Origin: Dermacentor variabilis
Taxonomy: Eukaryota > Arthropoda > Arachnida > Ixodida > Ixodidae
Length of the DNA stretch: 64,000 nucleotides
Assembly (NCBI RefSeq): GCF_050947875.1
Contig: NC_134576.1
Coordinates: forward strand, 51,708,255 to 51,772,254
Direction of reading: 5' to 3'
Every line of letters begins with the position of its first letter. Positions within the stretch are counted from its first letter, which is position 1. The position numbers and the translations under genes are program-made. The notes beneath the pieces are model-generated. The model worked only from the letters and a program-made list of their open reading frames with translations, ran no database searches and had not been told where the DNA came from. Of this stretch, positions 32,146-43,480 are shown piece by piece.

Positions 32146-33236
32146 AATTTTTTATGGTTTGTTTTGTTGTTGGTGCTCTTTTTTGAAGTCATTGGCAATG
32201 GTCTTCTTTTTCCTCTCATTCCCCAAAGACCGAAAACGTATAATCTAAAAGAGAGGCAATATTTCTCAAAAATAATTATTTCGACGTTCCGACGGTTTTT
32301 TTTTTCTTTTTTTTTTCGGCTCGCCGACTTGTCTGAATTTTCGGCTGATTCATGATAAAGGACACACAACAAAAGCACACCGCCAGAAATCAGATATGCT
32401 TCCGGAGTCGCTCTTCCTTTTCGGTCACAAAGTGCAAAACACAAGTCTTTGACTACTTTGTTTGCTTACACAGGCCCTAATTGGATTTCCTCCTTTCTTC
32501 CTTCACCTCGTAACTTCGTACGTAATAGACTGCTGCAAAACATGCCGAATCTGACATCACTCGAACGGTGCTAAAGTGATCTAAACGCTCCGCTCCGTAG
32601 CACAGCGCACGTAAAAACACAATAAAGTGCTTCTTTAGAATTTCCTTCACTTTACTGATCCGTATGCGTGATCACTCCATACTCCTTGACAAATTTCCAT
32701 CAATTATTTCTTAGTAGCGACGCGACTGGCTGCCAGGGTTCACAATCGTATGTACTTAATCGAGATGTCGAACCAAAATGTTTTCGGGTTCTATCAGGGT
32801 GCAAGTTTCTGCACACAGTTGAAACTGGATTTAACGAAGCGATGACCAAGCTCGAATTATTTCGTCAAATCGGGAAGTTTGTAAAATCGAGAGAGTAATT
32901 TTTCGCTCCTTCGGAATTAAAATTGTAACGCAGCGACGCGGAAAAGCTACCAAGGCATCAAATTTGCCGCTAATCCAGCTATCTGTTTCATAAACCATCG
33001 CCGCCCTTCCGGAGTGGTGTTTAGATTGCAGTTCCGTGCACGGAGCCGGTGCGCAGCCTCGTCAAAATAAAGCTAGGGCCGTGACTAGGGCGTCTGGATG
33101 TTTTAACACGTTAGCTTTAGAGCACAGGCTCGAAGCGAAACCCGTCTGGGTGAAAATTCGAAAGAAATCACTGCTTATTTTGCTCGTTTATTTCGGGAAA
33201 AACTTCGTTAAATCGAGTTCGACCACGTTAGCATCG
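32146..33236. other. No gene; AT-rich, partly repeat-like
   Basis: Runs of T at about 32298-32317. From about 32810 on, words such as AACTTCGTTAAATCGAG and CGTAAAATCG recur up to 33600, suggesting a dispersed repeat into which the next SINE inserted. No protein motif. Confidence 0.4.
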
Positions 33237-33248
33237 TAAATTCGGGTT

Positions 33249-33489
33249 AATAATAATAATATTTGGGGTTTTACGTGCCAAAACCACTTTCTGATTATGA
33301 GGCACGCCGTAGTGGAGGACTCCGGAAATTTTGACCACCTGGGGTTCTTTAACGTGCACCTAAATCTAAGCACACGGGTGTTTTCGCATTTCGCCCCCAT
33401 CGAAATGCGGCCGCCGTGGCCGGGATTCGATCCCGCGACCTCGTGCTCAGCAGCCCAACACCATAGCCACTGAGTAACCACGGCGGGTG
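33249..33489 (-). mobile_element. Well-preserved Ruka-like SINE with 12-bp target duplication
   Basis: Flanked by TAAATTCGGGTT at 33237-33248 and 33490-33501. Minus-oriented: the tRNA-like head (GGGATCGAATCCCGGCCACG as B box) is at the right, and the body with TTCGATGGGGGCGAAATGCG, CGTTAAAGAACCCCAGGTGG and GGTTTTGGCACGTAAAACCC runs left into an (ATT)n tail at 33249-33262. RNA polymerase III would transcribe it from the head. Confidence 0.92.
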
Positions 33490-33501
33490 TAAATTCGGGT
33501 T

Positions 33502-34728
33502 GAAGACAACATTGAACCCTATGGGTACCTGCCGGGGAATGGAAATTTCTTGGTTATATTGGGAACTTCGTAAAATCGGGTTTCGTTAGATCATGATTTA
33601 ACTGTATTTTCCAGTTCGGTTCAGGTTCAGCTCCACAGCAAAAATACAGATTCGAACCGGTTTGAACCAGTTCATATGGACTCATAACAATGCAGAAAAC
33701 AACATTTTCCATCCTCGCTCATTAATACATTCGAGCGAAACACATTTTATTTCTAGCCCGACGTAAAGCGGACCGGCGTAACAGGCCTGTCCGAAAAGTT
33801 CACGCAATGAGTAAGCAACAAAACTGTGCAGTAATTACGGACGATGATTGTCAAATGTAAGCTAATAGACAGAATTAACGAACGAATTCTCAAACCAGCC
33901 TTGTCAGTTTAGCGATTTTCCCCGATACACTTAGTGCTTTTTTGCGCTGTCTAGCGGGAAAATTTATTCGCTTGCGGGAAGCAGGTATTTTAGCGATCTT
34001 CATGTAATGTTAGCGTCTTTGTTGCGGGTGCCAAACTTTTTTTTTTTTTGCAATAATTCCTGCTTCGTATTTCACAAAGATTTAAACTATTCATTGCCTT
34101 TTGCAATTAACAGGGAATTGGGCGTGTTTCCAGCCGGCTGAATGTGAATAAATCCACGATAATAAAGAGATGGTTCACTTAGACGACAAATGCCACTCTT
34201 GCTGTGGGTGTGGCCTAAGATGAAACTATACATGCTGCGTCATTTACATGCTGCTCGTGCACGTTGTTCGAAAGATCGGCACGATGGAGGCCAATGGGGT
34301 CAGCTATGGAAGCGGCCCTAGAATCAAACCAGGCAGCAAGTAAATACACACAGACTATACCAAGATGAAACACAGGACATTTCTTTCTGTAATTTTAATG
34401 ACCATTCGGTAGTTCAACTTGTTGTCCGGCCGGTGATTGCAGATCACAGCGTCATCTTCCTCTTTAGTATCGTTTGGCAATAGGTTTCCGCACTTCACCA
34501 TCGCACAAAAAAAGCGGTTCATCATATCGATAATTTGTATCTTTTGTTTCATTATATGCAAAAAGAAAGAGACATTTCTGACCAGTGTAAACACAATTAA
34601 ACACATTTTGAACGTAATTCTGATTGTTGTCTGCATATAGATGGTTTTTAAAAAAATTTCGGTGCTTGTATCGCGGGTTTTAGAATTTTGGGGGGAACCA
34701 ACTAGCAAGCTAGGTTTTTTTTTTTTAG
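33502..34728. other. No gene recognised
   Basis: A short GGTTC-rich stretch at 33610-33680 (TTCGGTTCAGGTTCAGCTCC, AACCGGTTTGAACC) resembles the repeats at 57.2-58.2 kb. Runs of T lie at about 34039-34050 and 34715-34726. Open frames such as 34355-34738 lack motifs. Confidence 0.35.
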
Positions 34729-35256
34729 TTGACAACACTGCCCCGCAGGGGCGTCTGCGTCAACAGGCGTTTGGTGTGTTGCGACACCACGTACCCGAGC
34801 ACACGAGGGTTGGACCCTCCCGCGTGTAGCCGTGCGCGGCTTAGCCGTGTCCGGGGAAAGGGGGATCCTGGGGGTTGAGCCAATGCCGGGTGTTTGGACC
34901 TTTAAGGCCTCCCGGCGGAGGCAACACACCTCTTTGGCTTCTGCTTCACGTAGACGGCACCCCCGGCACCCCCGGAAATCGGTAGTTGCCTTTTCCTGTC
35001 TCTCTCTCCCTCCAGCCTTCGTCTTTCTCTCGCTTTTTATCTTTCCTGTCTTCTCCTAGCTTCCGCTTACTTCCAATATTTCTAGGCAGCGAGGGTTAAC
35101 CTTGTGTGAATAGCCAACCTAGCTTATCTCATATTTGGTTATAGTGATAACGTACAGCTGGCGTTTACAGGACCTCTTCTTTAGAGTACCTGTAGCGTCC
35201 CCCTGCAGGGCTCCACAGTGGGTGGCTGGCATAATTTCCGAAAACTAAACTCTCCT

Positions 35257-36551
35257 ATGGCAAAGTCCTTCCCACCCCTTCTTGATCGCCCTCAGGAAAG
35301 AGGGCGCACCGAAGATGTATTCAAGTTCTTTGGTCGTGAACTTTGGACTTCCCACGATTTCACGTGATTCACTCGGAAAAGTCAAATACACAAGTACGCA
35401 CAATCTCCCCATTTCTAGTTTCAAAGTCTTTAACTGAGGCTCTTGGTCCAGGTTACAAGGCAACAAGGACGGCAAGTGGAGATCTCCTCTTGGAGCTCCA
35501 GAATCTGAAACAATTTGAAAGGTTACCCAGTCTCGTGTCATTTGGGGACGTTCAAGTGACAGTGACTCCGCACCGCACTATGAACACTACCCGCGGCATT
35601 GTCTCAGACGACGATTTGCTTCAGCTGACAGACGCAGAGCCCTTGGACGGCTTTAGTGAGCAGAATGTTGTCAATGTGAAAAAAATAAAGATGAGGCGGG
35701 ATGGTAAAGAGATTGCAACCAAACACCTAATACTCACCTTCAATTCAAGTGTCTTACCCGAGTCAATCGAGGCCGGGTACATAAAACTCCGTGTTAGGCC
35801 GTACGTGCCAAATCCACTGCGATGTTTCAAATGCCAGCACTTCGGCCACAGTTCGCAGAACTGCCGGGGCCGTCAAACATGTACGAAATGCAGTGCCCAC
35901 GAACACACCACTGAAGCTTGTGCGAACGCTCTCCACCGTGTTAACTGTGATGGGGAGCACGCCGCGTACTCGCGGTCGTGCCCTTTCTGGAAAAAAGAAA
36001 AGGAAATTGTTACAATCAAAGTCAAGGAAAGCATAACTTTCAAGGAGGCATGCAGGCGGATATCATACCTGCCCAAGAAAACCTTTGCGGATGTGGCGCG
36101 TCAGGGGGCAGCATCACAACGGCCTCCGGCGGCTGTCCGACCCACAAGCAGTGAGTCGGCAGTTACGCCATCTGCCCTAGCGGCGGTTGCAGCTAGCGCT
36201 GCTCCGCCAACCGAGGAGAAGGAACCATCGACCCCGAAGGTGGGCGCAGCCGAGGCTGCCTCAACCGCCCAGGTCTCTTCCAGCGCTGGCAACGGCCGGC
36301 GCAGCCAAATCCCCCAGGGAGCCCCATCGACCTCCGGGCTGGTGGGCGCAGGGGTCTTGCCCTCGAAGGCGGGACTCTCCCTGGTAACTTCTCGCTCGCA
36401 AGAGCACGTGTCCGGCACCTCACAAGAGGCAATGGACACTACACCTATCCTCAAGGGGCGCCAAGCGCCTAAGGAGCGGCGAGGCTCCCTCGAACGCTCC
36501 AGAAAGGGCAAGACCCCGATTACAGGGCCTCGAAAGAGCTCTGTAATCTAA
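35257..36551 (+). pseudogene. LINE C ORF1 (gag-like RNA-binding protein)
   Basis: The likely start ATG at 35257 opens MAKSFPPLLDRPQERGRTED and hits a stop after about 36 codons. A frame change near 35360 leads into a long frame to TAA at 36551. The protein has a zinc-knuckle block, CFKCQHFGHSSQNC and CTKCSAHEHTTEAC, and a third degraded knuckle (VNCDGEHAAYSRSCPFW, first Cys replaced). Then come a basic stretch with SYLPKKTFADVA and a Pro/Ala/Ser-rich low-complexity tail of about 130 residues. Such ORF1 products coat the element RNA and enter the nucleus. ORF2 begins 63 bp downstream. One frameshift only, so the copy is fairly young. Confidence 0.85.
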
Positions 36552-36614
36552 TCTCTGAAATCTCTGTAATTAATACTTCTGTTTCCGTACACACAGCACC
36601 TGTGTACTTCAAAT

Positions 36615-39600
36615 ATGGATACACAGATAATACAATGGAACGTCAGAGGTCTTCTTAGAAACCTTGATGATGTGCAGGAACTCATCCACAAACACAATCC
36701 AAAAGTGCTGTGTCTACAGGAAACAGACTTAAAATCGAAACACACAAATTTCCTCCTACAGTATGTTACGTTTCGCAGAGATCGCGATGATGCTCTCGCA
36801 TCATCGGGCGGTGTTGTCATTGTTATTCAGAAAGGCATAGCGTGTCAACGTTTGCAGCTACAAACGCCCCTTGAAGCAGTGGCGGTTCCTGCTGTTCTCC
36901 TAAACAAACTTATCACTGTGTGCTCGCTCTACATACCCCACATTACAAGTTAAATAAACATAAATTTCAGTCCTTCATAGATGAATTGCCAGAACCTTAT
37001 ATTGTTCTTGGCGATTTCAATGCACACAACTACCTGTGGGGCGACCCTCGTATAGATGCGCGAGGACGACTTGTTGAACAATTCGTTTTCTCTTCTGGTA
37101 CGTGCATTCTAAATAAGAAAGAACCCACATATTACTGTCTTGCCAACAAAACCTTTTCTTCAATTGATCTCAGCATAGTTTCTCCTATTCTGCCTGAACT
37201 CGAATGGAAAGTTACAAACAATCCTTACGGAAGTGACCACTTCCCCATACTGCTACGAACACGTAAAGAAAAGGAATATCCACCACAGGCTCCTAAGTGG
37301 AAGATTGACACAGCTGATTGGGACAAATTCCGAACCCTAACTAGTATAACATGGGATGACATGTCCTCGTTAGGAATTGATGCTGCTGTTGAGTATTTTA
37401 CAGCCTTTATAACAGATGCCGCATCTAAATGCATATCAGAAGTAAATGGCCTGACATGCAAACGGCGTGTCCCGTGGTGGAACGACGATTGTAGGATCGC
37501 TCGTAAAAAACAGAACAAAGCGTGGGGGTTGCTACGCGCCTCTCCCACTGCGGAGAATCTTATTAACTTTAAGAAAGTAAAGTCCCAAGGCAGGAGAACC
37601 CGCCGACAGGCTAGAAGAGAAAGTTGGGAGAAGTTTTTATCGAGTATAAACTCCTATACAGATGAGGCCAAAGTCTGGAACAATTAAGGTTAATAGGATA
37701 AGAGGGCGACAAACATATTCACTCCCTCTGGTAAACACACAGGGCAATACACTGAAAGACCAGGCAGACTCACTTGGGGAGCACTTTGAGCGAGTGTCGA
37801 GCTCAACGCACTATTTCCAATCCTTTCTTAAACATAGAGAAATAGTAGAGCGTAAGCCAATCATACGAAAATCCAGGCAGAATGAACCGTTTAATCGGCT
37901 TTTCAGAATTGCCGAGTTGAGAGCTGCCTAGAACACATGCAAAAGCACTGCACCGGGACCTGACAGAGTCATATATGACATGGTCAGAAACCTACATACT
38001 GACGCACAAGTTACACTTCTTACACTATTTAACACTATTTGGGCTTCGGGATACCTCCCATCCACATGGAAAGAAGCGATTGTGGTTCCTGTTCTAAAGA
38101 AGGGAAAAGACCATTCCTTGGCAACAAGTCATCGTCCGATAGCTCTAACAAATTGCATGTGTAAGATTTTTGAAAAAAATGATAAATCGCAGACTTATAC
38201 ATTTCCTTGAGCTCAACAATATGCTCGATCCTTATCAGTGTGACTTCAGAGAAGGGCGGTCGACAGCCGATCATCTGGTGAACATTGAAGGAAATATCCG
38301 CGATGCATTTATACATGGACAGTATTTCCTATCGATATTCCTTGACATGGAAAAAGCGTATGACACGGCATGGCGTTACGGGATCTTGCGAGACCTGTTG
38401 GAAATGGGCATCCGTGGAAATATGCTGAACATAATTGAAAGCTATTTGTCGGATCGTAGCTTCCGCGTGAAAATCGGCAACATATTGTCGCGACCTTTTA
38501 TACAAGAAACAGGTGTACCCCAGGGAGGAGCACTCAGTTGCTCTCTCTTTATCGTTAAAATGAACACACTTCGTCCTTCACTGCCACCGGCCATTTTTTA
38601 TTCCGTCTACGTAGATGATATACAGATAGGTTTCAAATCCTGCAACCTTACAGTGTGTGAAAAACAGGTACAGCAGGGTGTAAACAAGGTGTCCAAGTGG
38701 GCAGACCAAAATGGATTTAAAATCAACCCGCACAAAAGCTCTTGTGTTCTCGTCACAAGAAAGAGAGGCCTAGTACCTGATCCGTGTGTAGAACTGGGTG
38801 GACAACAAATTCCCTTCAAAAAACAGCACAAATTTCTAGGTGTTATTCTCGACTCCAGGCTCACTTTCATTTCACACATAAAATATCTTAAAGAAAAATG
38901 TCTAAAAACCATGAACTTATTTAAAGTTCTATCCCACACTACATGGGGTAGCGACAGGAGGTGCCTCTTAAATCTTTACAGGAGCCTAGTTAAATCACGA
39001 TTAGATTATGGTGCCGTAGTATATCACTCTGCTGCACCGAGTGCGCTAAAGATGTTAGACCCCTTTCATCATGTGGGTATCCGCCTGGCCACTGGCGAAT
39101 TCAGAACAAGCCCGGTGGAAAGTCTATACGCAGAGTCAGATGGGTGGTCACTACATTTTCAGAGAACGTACATCAGCTTTACCTATTTTCTCAATGTGCT
39201 GTCCAATAAAGAACATCCGTGTTTCAAAACTGTTAACGACTTGACGTGTGAAACACTTTTTCATAATAAACCCTCTATGAGACTTCCTTTCTCGCTGCTT
39301 GCAAGAGCACTTAGCACGGAAATGGATGTCCCTGTTCTCGAACATCGTCTAATGCCTCCAACTAAGGTATTACCGCCCTGGGAGTGGCAGGTGAGACTAA
39401 GACGTATCCTTTGTAGAGGTCACAAAGCACGCATCTGACCTCGAAATCGCTATGCATTTCCGTGAACTTCAATCGAAGTACAGCTGCTCCGAATACCACA
39501 GACGCGTCAAAATCACATGCTGGTGTATCTTATGCTGCTGTTGATCCCTCTCTTTCTAAATCTGACTTATTGAACCCGCAAACAAGTATCTTTACTGCAC

Positions 39601-40331
39601 AAGCCTATGCAGTACTGTCTGCAGTAAAACATAATCAGAAATTAAAACTCGACAGAGCAATTGTATACACAGACTCGCTAAATCTCGTAAAAGCATTAAT
39701 TTCATTACAAAAGTTTAAAAATCCTGTTTTCATTGAACTTTACTCCCTCTTATGCAGTATTTATCTATCACATATACATGTAGTGATATGCTGGGTACCT
39801 GGCCATAGATGTATCGAGGGTAATGTACTGGCTGATAAAATGGCCACATCACTCACATCACTAAACACTTTTCCTACAGCTGCTGTTCCTGTCACACATC
39901 TGAAGCCTTTCTTGCGCAAGAAACTGCGACAACACTGGCAACGCACGTGGAACGCCGAAATAAACAATAAACTACACGTTATAAAGCCACAGTTAGGTTT
40001 TTGGCCCTCCCCAACAAAATCACGGCGAACAGATGTCCTTTTCTGCCGCCTCAGAATAGGCCACACATTTGGTACTCACAATTCTCGGCTTACTGGAAAT
40101 GAACCGCCAACCTGTGGTCGATGTGGTGAGAGGCTGACCGTCCTCCACGTCCTCTTGGAGTGTCGCAAAGCCGAATCTGAAAGAAAGAAGCATTTTCCTC
40201 TTGCATATCGTTATTGCATACCTCTTCACCCAGCCATGTTTCTTGGTAAGGAACCATTTTTCAATACCAATGTAGTCCTCAATTTTTTAAATGAGGTTTT
40301 CCTACATGTTATGAGCCCAATAAATTCGTAG
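36615..40331 (+). pseudogene. LINE C ORF2 (endonuclease, reverse transcriptase, RNase H)
   Basis: Starts MDTQIIQWNVRGLLRNL at ATG 36615 (endonuclease beginning, QET motif after CLQETD). A frameshift near 36945 leads into YIVLGDFNAHNYLWGD and GSDHFPILL, the rest of the endonuclease. After another break near 37680 the RT finger region has APGPDRVIYDMVRN-like and STWKEAIVVPVLKKGKD. The palm, in frame 38170-39438, has SIFLDMEKAYDTAW, GVPQGGALSCSLF and the catalytic YVDDIQI. RNase H in 39462-40331 includes TAQAYAVLSAV, YTDSLNLV and WVPGHRCIEGNVLADKMA, followed by the knuckle CGRCGERLTVLHVLLEC. Catalytic residues survive in each domain, but at least four frame breaks or stops (near 36945, 37680, 37931, 38170 and 39438) prevent expression. 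Confidence 0.88.
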
Positions 40332-40719
40332 CCCATCCTCTTTCCAGAGGATGCCGCTGTGACAGTTGTTTTATATAGCACATGCCTCCAGGCCCTTGTG
40401 TCGCAAGGGCTGTAACGAGGCCATGGTGCTCTAGTGAATTTTAGAAACTTCTGCAATTTTTAATATCGTATCATTATTTTGAAATGCACCTCAATGCTCA
40501 TAGTACACGTCATTTGTCATCGCCATAACTTTATTACACGTACATCTTACGCACTTTACAGCGACTATATTTTAGGCCCCTTTACAGCCACGTCACATCA
40601 ACTCCATAGAACCCATCACTCCACTGCGTAATTATTAACACTTGCATAGCGCTCATTCGCCATACCTGTCCCCTGCGCCAATAAAAACCACACATTCATT
40701 CATTCATTTGACAACACTG

Positions 40720-41175
40720 GCCCGAACGAGCGAACACAACAACAAGAGAGAAGGCGCGAGAAAAAAAGAGAGTGAGTGATCGAACGAGTAGGCAAGAGAA
40801 AGCGACCTAACAAAAGTTTTTCTTGACGAGTCCGAGTGTCGAACACTCACCAAGCGCGAAAACGGCCGAAACAGACAAAAAGGCTATTCTCTTTAAAAGT
40901 AATAAACTGAAACAAGAAAAGAAATACGGCTGATTGCAGCAGCAGCAGCAAAAGCCCAAAATGAACATAACAAACATTAGCAAGCAAGCAATTTGGAGTC
41001 TACCTGTCGTAAGTGCGAAAGGTCAATGATTTTGACTCGATATTCAAGCTTTTCTGAAACATTTGGTAATAGTTAGGGTATTGAGATAAACGACTCATTC
41101 TTTACATGAAACGCTTTCACAAATTATTATCATCATGCTCATCATCATCATCATAATCGGTATCATCATCAGCAC
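40720..41175. other. No gene recognised
   Basis: A short GCA repeat at about 40938-40952 (GCAGCAGCAGCA) and a TCATCA-rich stretch near 41130-41170 lead into the next microsatellite. Confidence 0.3.

Positions 41176-41268
<93 letters not shown>
41176..41268. repeat. (ATT)n microsatellite, about 31 units
   Basis: Uninterrupted TAT/ATT repeat for about 93 bp, preceded by ATC-rich sequence. Confidence 0.97.
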
Positions 41269-41449
41269 CGGCAATGCTACGACGCTTTGTGGGAGGTAAA
41301 GCGAAAGAAAATATCTATGGGAAAAGCAGTACGAGGCCAGAGTTTGCTCGAGATAACATTTAGACATGAGGTGCGAGACGTTGGTGGCTGCAATTATAAG
41401 CCTGCAGAGGAAACCAGTACCTTTGACCTAAAGCTGTTCCAGTCTATTT

Positions 41450-41836
41450 TATTACAATCTCCTGACGTCAAACTCCCGTAACCGCCGACGCAACAATCGG
41501 GCGGTGACGCCTTGACCAATCAGCTGACGCTCTCCTTGTTTATAGAAGGCCACTTTAGTTTGATGTAGAAGTGGACAACATCGCCTATTTTGGCAGGTTT
41601 TTCTCATCTTCGCTGAGGAAAGGTGAGAAGCCCGCAGAAATGGAGGTGGCTTCAGTGGAGCTGAACTGGCGCAGTGAAATTAAATACCTGAATGAGGAAA
41701 GTGATGCCCGCGTCTGAGATTGGCCCACTTCCCGTTGCTCATCTCACCTTGGGCTGCTTTGTCGAAAATAGCGGCGGCGTGCAACGGAAGGCTAAACATG
41801 CAGCTATAACGGATCCTCGGCGAAGAAGAGTTGACC
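41450..41836. repeat. Repeat X, left part, interrupted by LINE A
   Basis: Starts near CTCCTGACGTCAAACTCCCG and contains CGACGCAACAATCGGGCGGT, TGCAACGGAAGGCTAAACAT and CTATAACGGATCCTCGG, matching 28950-29410 in order. It stops at AAGAGTTGACC (41826-41836), the duplicated target of LINE A, and resumes at 51210. Confidence 0.8.
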
Positions 41837-42923
41837 ACGGCGGTAGGCAGCAAAGAACACCGGCACGAGCCATATGTCCGACAGCGCGTTCCTAGGCGCA
41901 TGAGTGCCGCAGAATTGGGCGCCGCACTCGGAAGTGCCACAACAAGCGCCCAATCTCATCAAGCCGGCGACGCTAGTTTTCAACGCTGCCCAACCTCCCA
42001 GCGTACATTCAGTGAATATGGCTGAGAAAAGCAAAAGTAAAGTTAAGAAACCACGCGTCGACGACGACAAAACATCTACCTATGATCTAAGTGAAGATGA
42101 AGACAGACTGCGATGAAACGCCGTTCTCCTCGGTAACGCATAAAAAGAAGCGGCCTGAGGGAATTCCGGTTGTTTTTCGACCCTCACAGAAAGGGCGCAA
42201 TTTCTGGCACGTGAATCCAAACCGCGCTGCGTCGGAAATTGTCTCCGCGGCAAAGGAAGAAGTGCAGTCATTCCGCGTGAATAGAGATGGAACTTTCTCT
42301 GTCAACGTTACTTCAGTCTCATCTGCAAGACATCTACTGTCGATGAGCGTAGTGGCTGGTTTGGAAGTCAAGCCATTCATTCCGGCGTCCTATACCAAGA
42401 ATGTTGGCAAGATACGCCATGTGCCAGTTGAGTATACGGAAGAAGAACTGGTTGACTTCCTCAAGGATTTTGGCGCTACAATCACCAAGAAGACGGGGAG
42501 CGGTAGAATCACGCCCTCTGAGAACCGTCATTCTCCATTTCAGAGAAGACAAACCAATGCGGCAGCGAGTGCATTTAGGTTTCACGAGCCATCCCGTAGA
42601 AGAATATTATGGCCCTGCTCTGAGATGCTACAACTGCCAGAGATTTGGACATTTATTGAAGAACTGCCGCAATCCACGTCGCTGCAAGATATGCTCAGAA
42701 GACCACAACGATTCAGAGTGCAAGCCTGTGTGTCAGCCCAAGTGTGCCAACTGTGGCGAAAACCATACAGCTTCCTACTCCGGGTGCCCTCAGAGCAGAG
42801 GTTACGCAGACATGAGTTCAAATGCGGAAGGCTGCCTCCTAGTAATGCGCCCCCACCCAACCTTAATGCTGTAAAATCCGCGCCTCTACCTCCTAACAAA
42901 GAAAAAGAGCAAGGGGTCCATAT

Positions 42924-43339
42924 TGTCACGTGGTAGTGACGGTGAAGAAAGCAGCAATACGGTGGAATACAAGACTAGCTTTTATTGGGCGAACCTGTGC
43001 CCATAAAAACAGGCTACAGTTATAGCACAACGATAGCGGCGAACACGGTCGGCGATCGTCGGAAATCTGATCAGCGGGTCAAGCGCGTCGACTTTTAAAG
43101 AACAGTCGTCGAATGTTCCAGACTAATCGTTCGGACCCGCGTGCCTTCCACAAAGTTCTACACCATTCGGGACAGGTGACGAAATCAGATAACATAAGGT
43201 TCGGCGACAACAAACAGCGGATAGAAGCATCGATAGCTTTCCAGAAACTTCGGATACATGCAGGCGCGTTCCACGCTGTGCGATTACATTTGTTAAGCGG
43301 CGAAACGTGGTTGCCCGATAAAGATAAGTACACGTGTCA
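42924..43339 (-). repeat. 3' LTR (complete, 416 bp)
   Basis: Plus-strand ends are TGTCACGTGGTAG and GTACACGTGTCA, so on the minus strand it is TGACACG...CGTGACA with inverted termini. Confidence 0.92.
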
Positions 43340-43354
43340 ATACCCCCCTCTTAA
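43340..43354 (-). promoter_or_regulatory. Polypurine tract
   Basis: On the minus strand TTAAGAGGGGGGTAT stands directly before the 3' LTR start at 43339. Confidence 0.82.
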
Positions 43355-43480
43355 GAAGCATCGTCCCGATGCTACAAGTATAAGAGAGCGAAACACAAAA
43401 GGACACTTATTAAACATAAGTAACAAAACAACGAAAAGAAACAAAGTCCAAAGGTCAGTTACGCGAAGCCCCAAGGTTCA

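Larger units (their letters stand above)
34741..40707 (+). mobile_element. LINE C: near full-length two-ORF non-LTR retrotransposon
   Basis: Flanked by TTGACAACACTG at 34729-34740 and 40708-40719. It starts CCCCGCAGGGGCGTCTGCG, has a 5' UTR of about 515 bp, ORF1 with zinc knuckles, ORF2 with endonuclease, RT, RNase H and a Cys/His end, and a 3' UTR ending CAATAAAAACCACACATTCA with ATTC repeats. The gag-like ORF1 and the RNase H domain place it near the I/Jockey/R1 group. A few frameshifts and stops inactivate it. Confidence 0.92.

Noticed and set aside
41176..41268. Poly-isoleucine open frame
   Set aside because: It is only the translation of the (ATT)n microsatellite.
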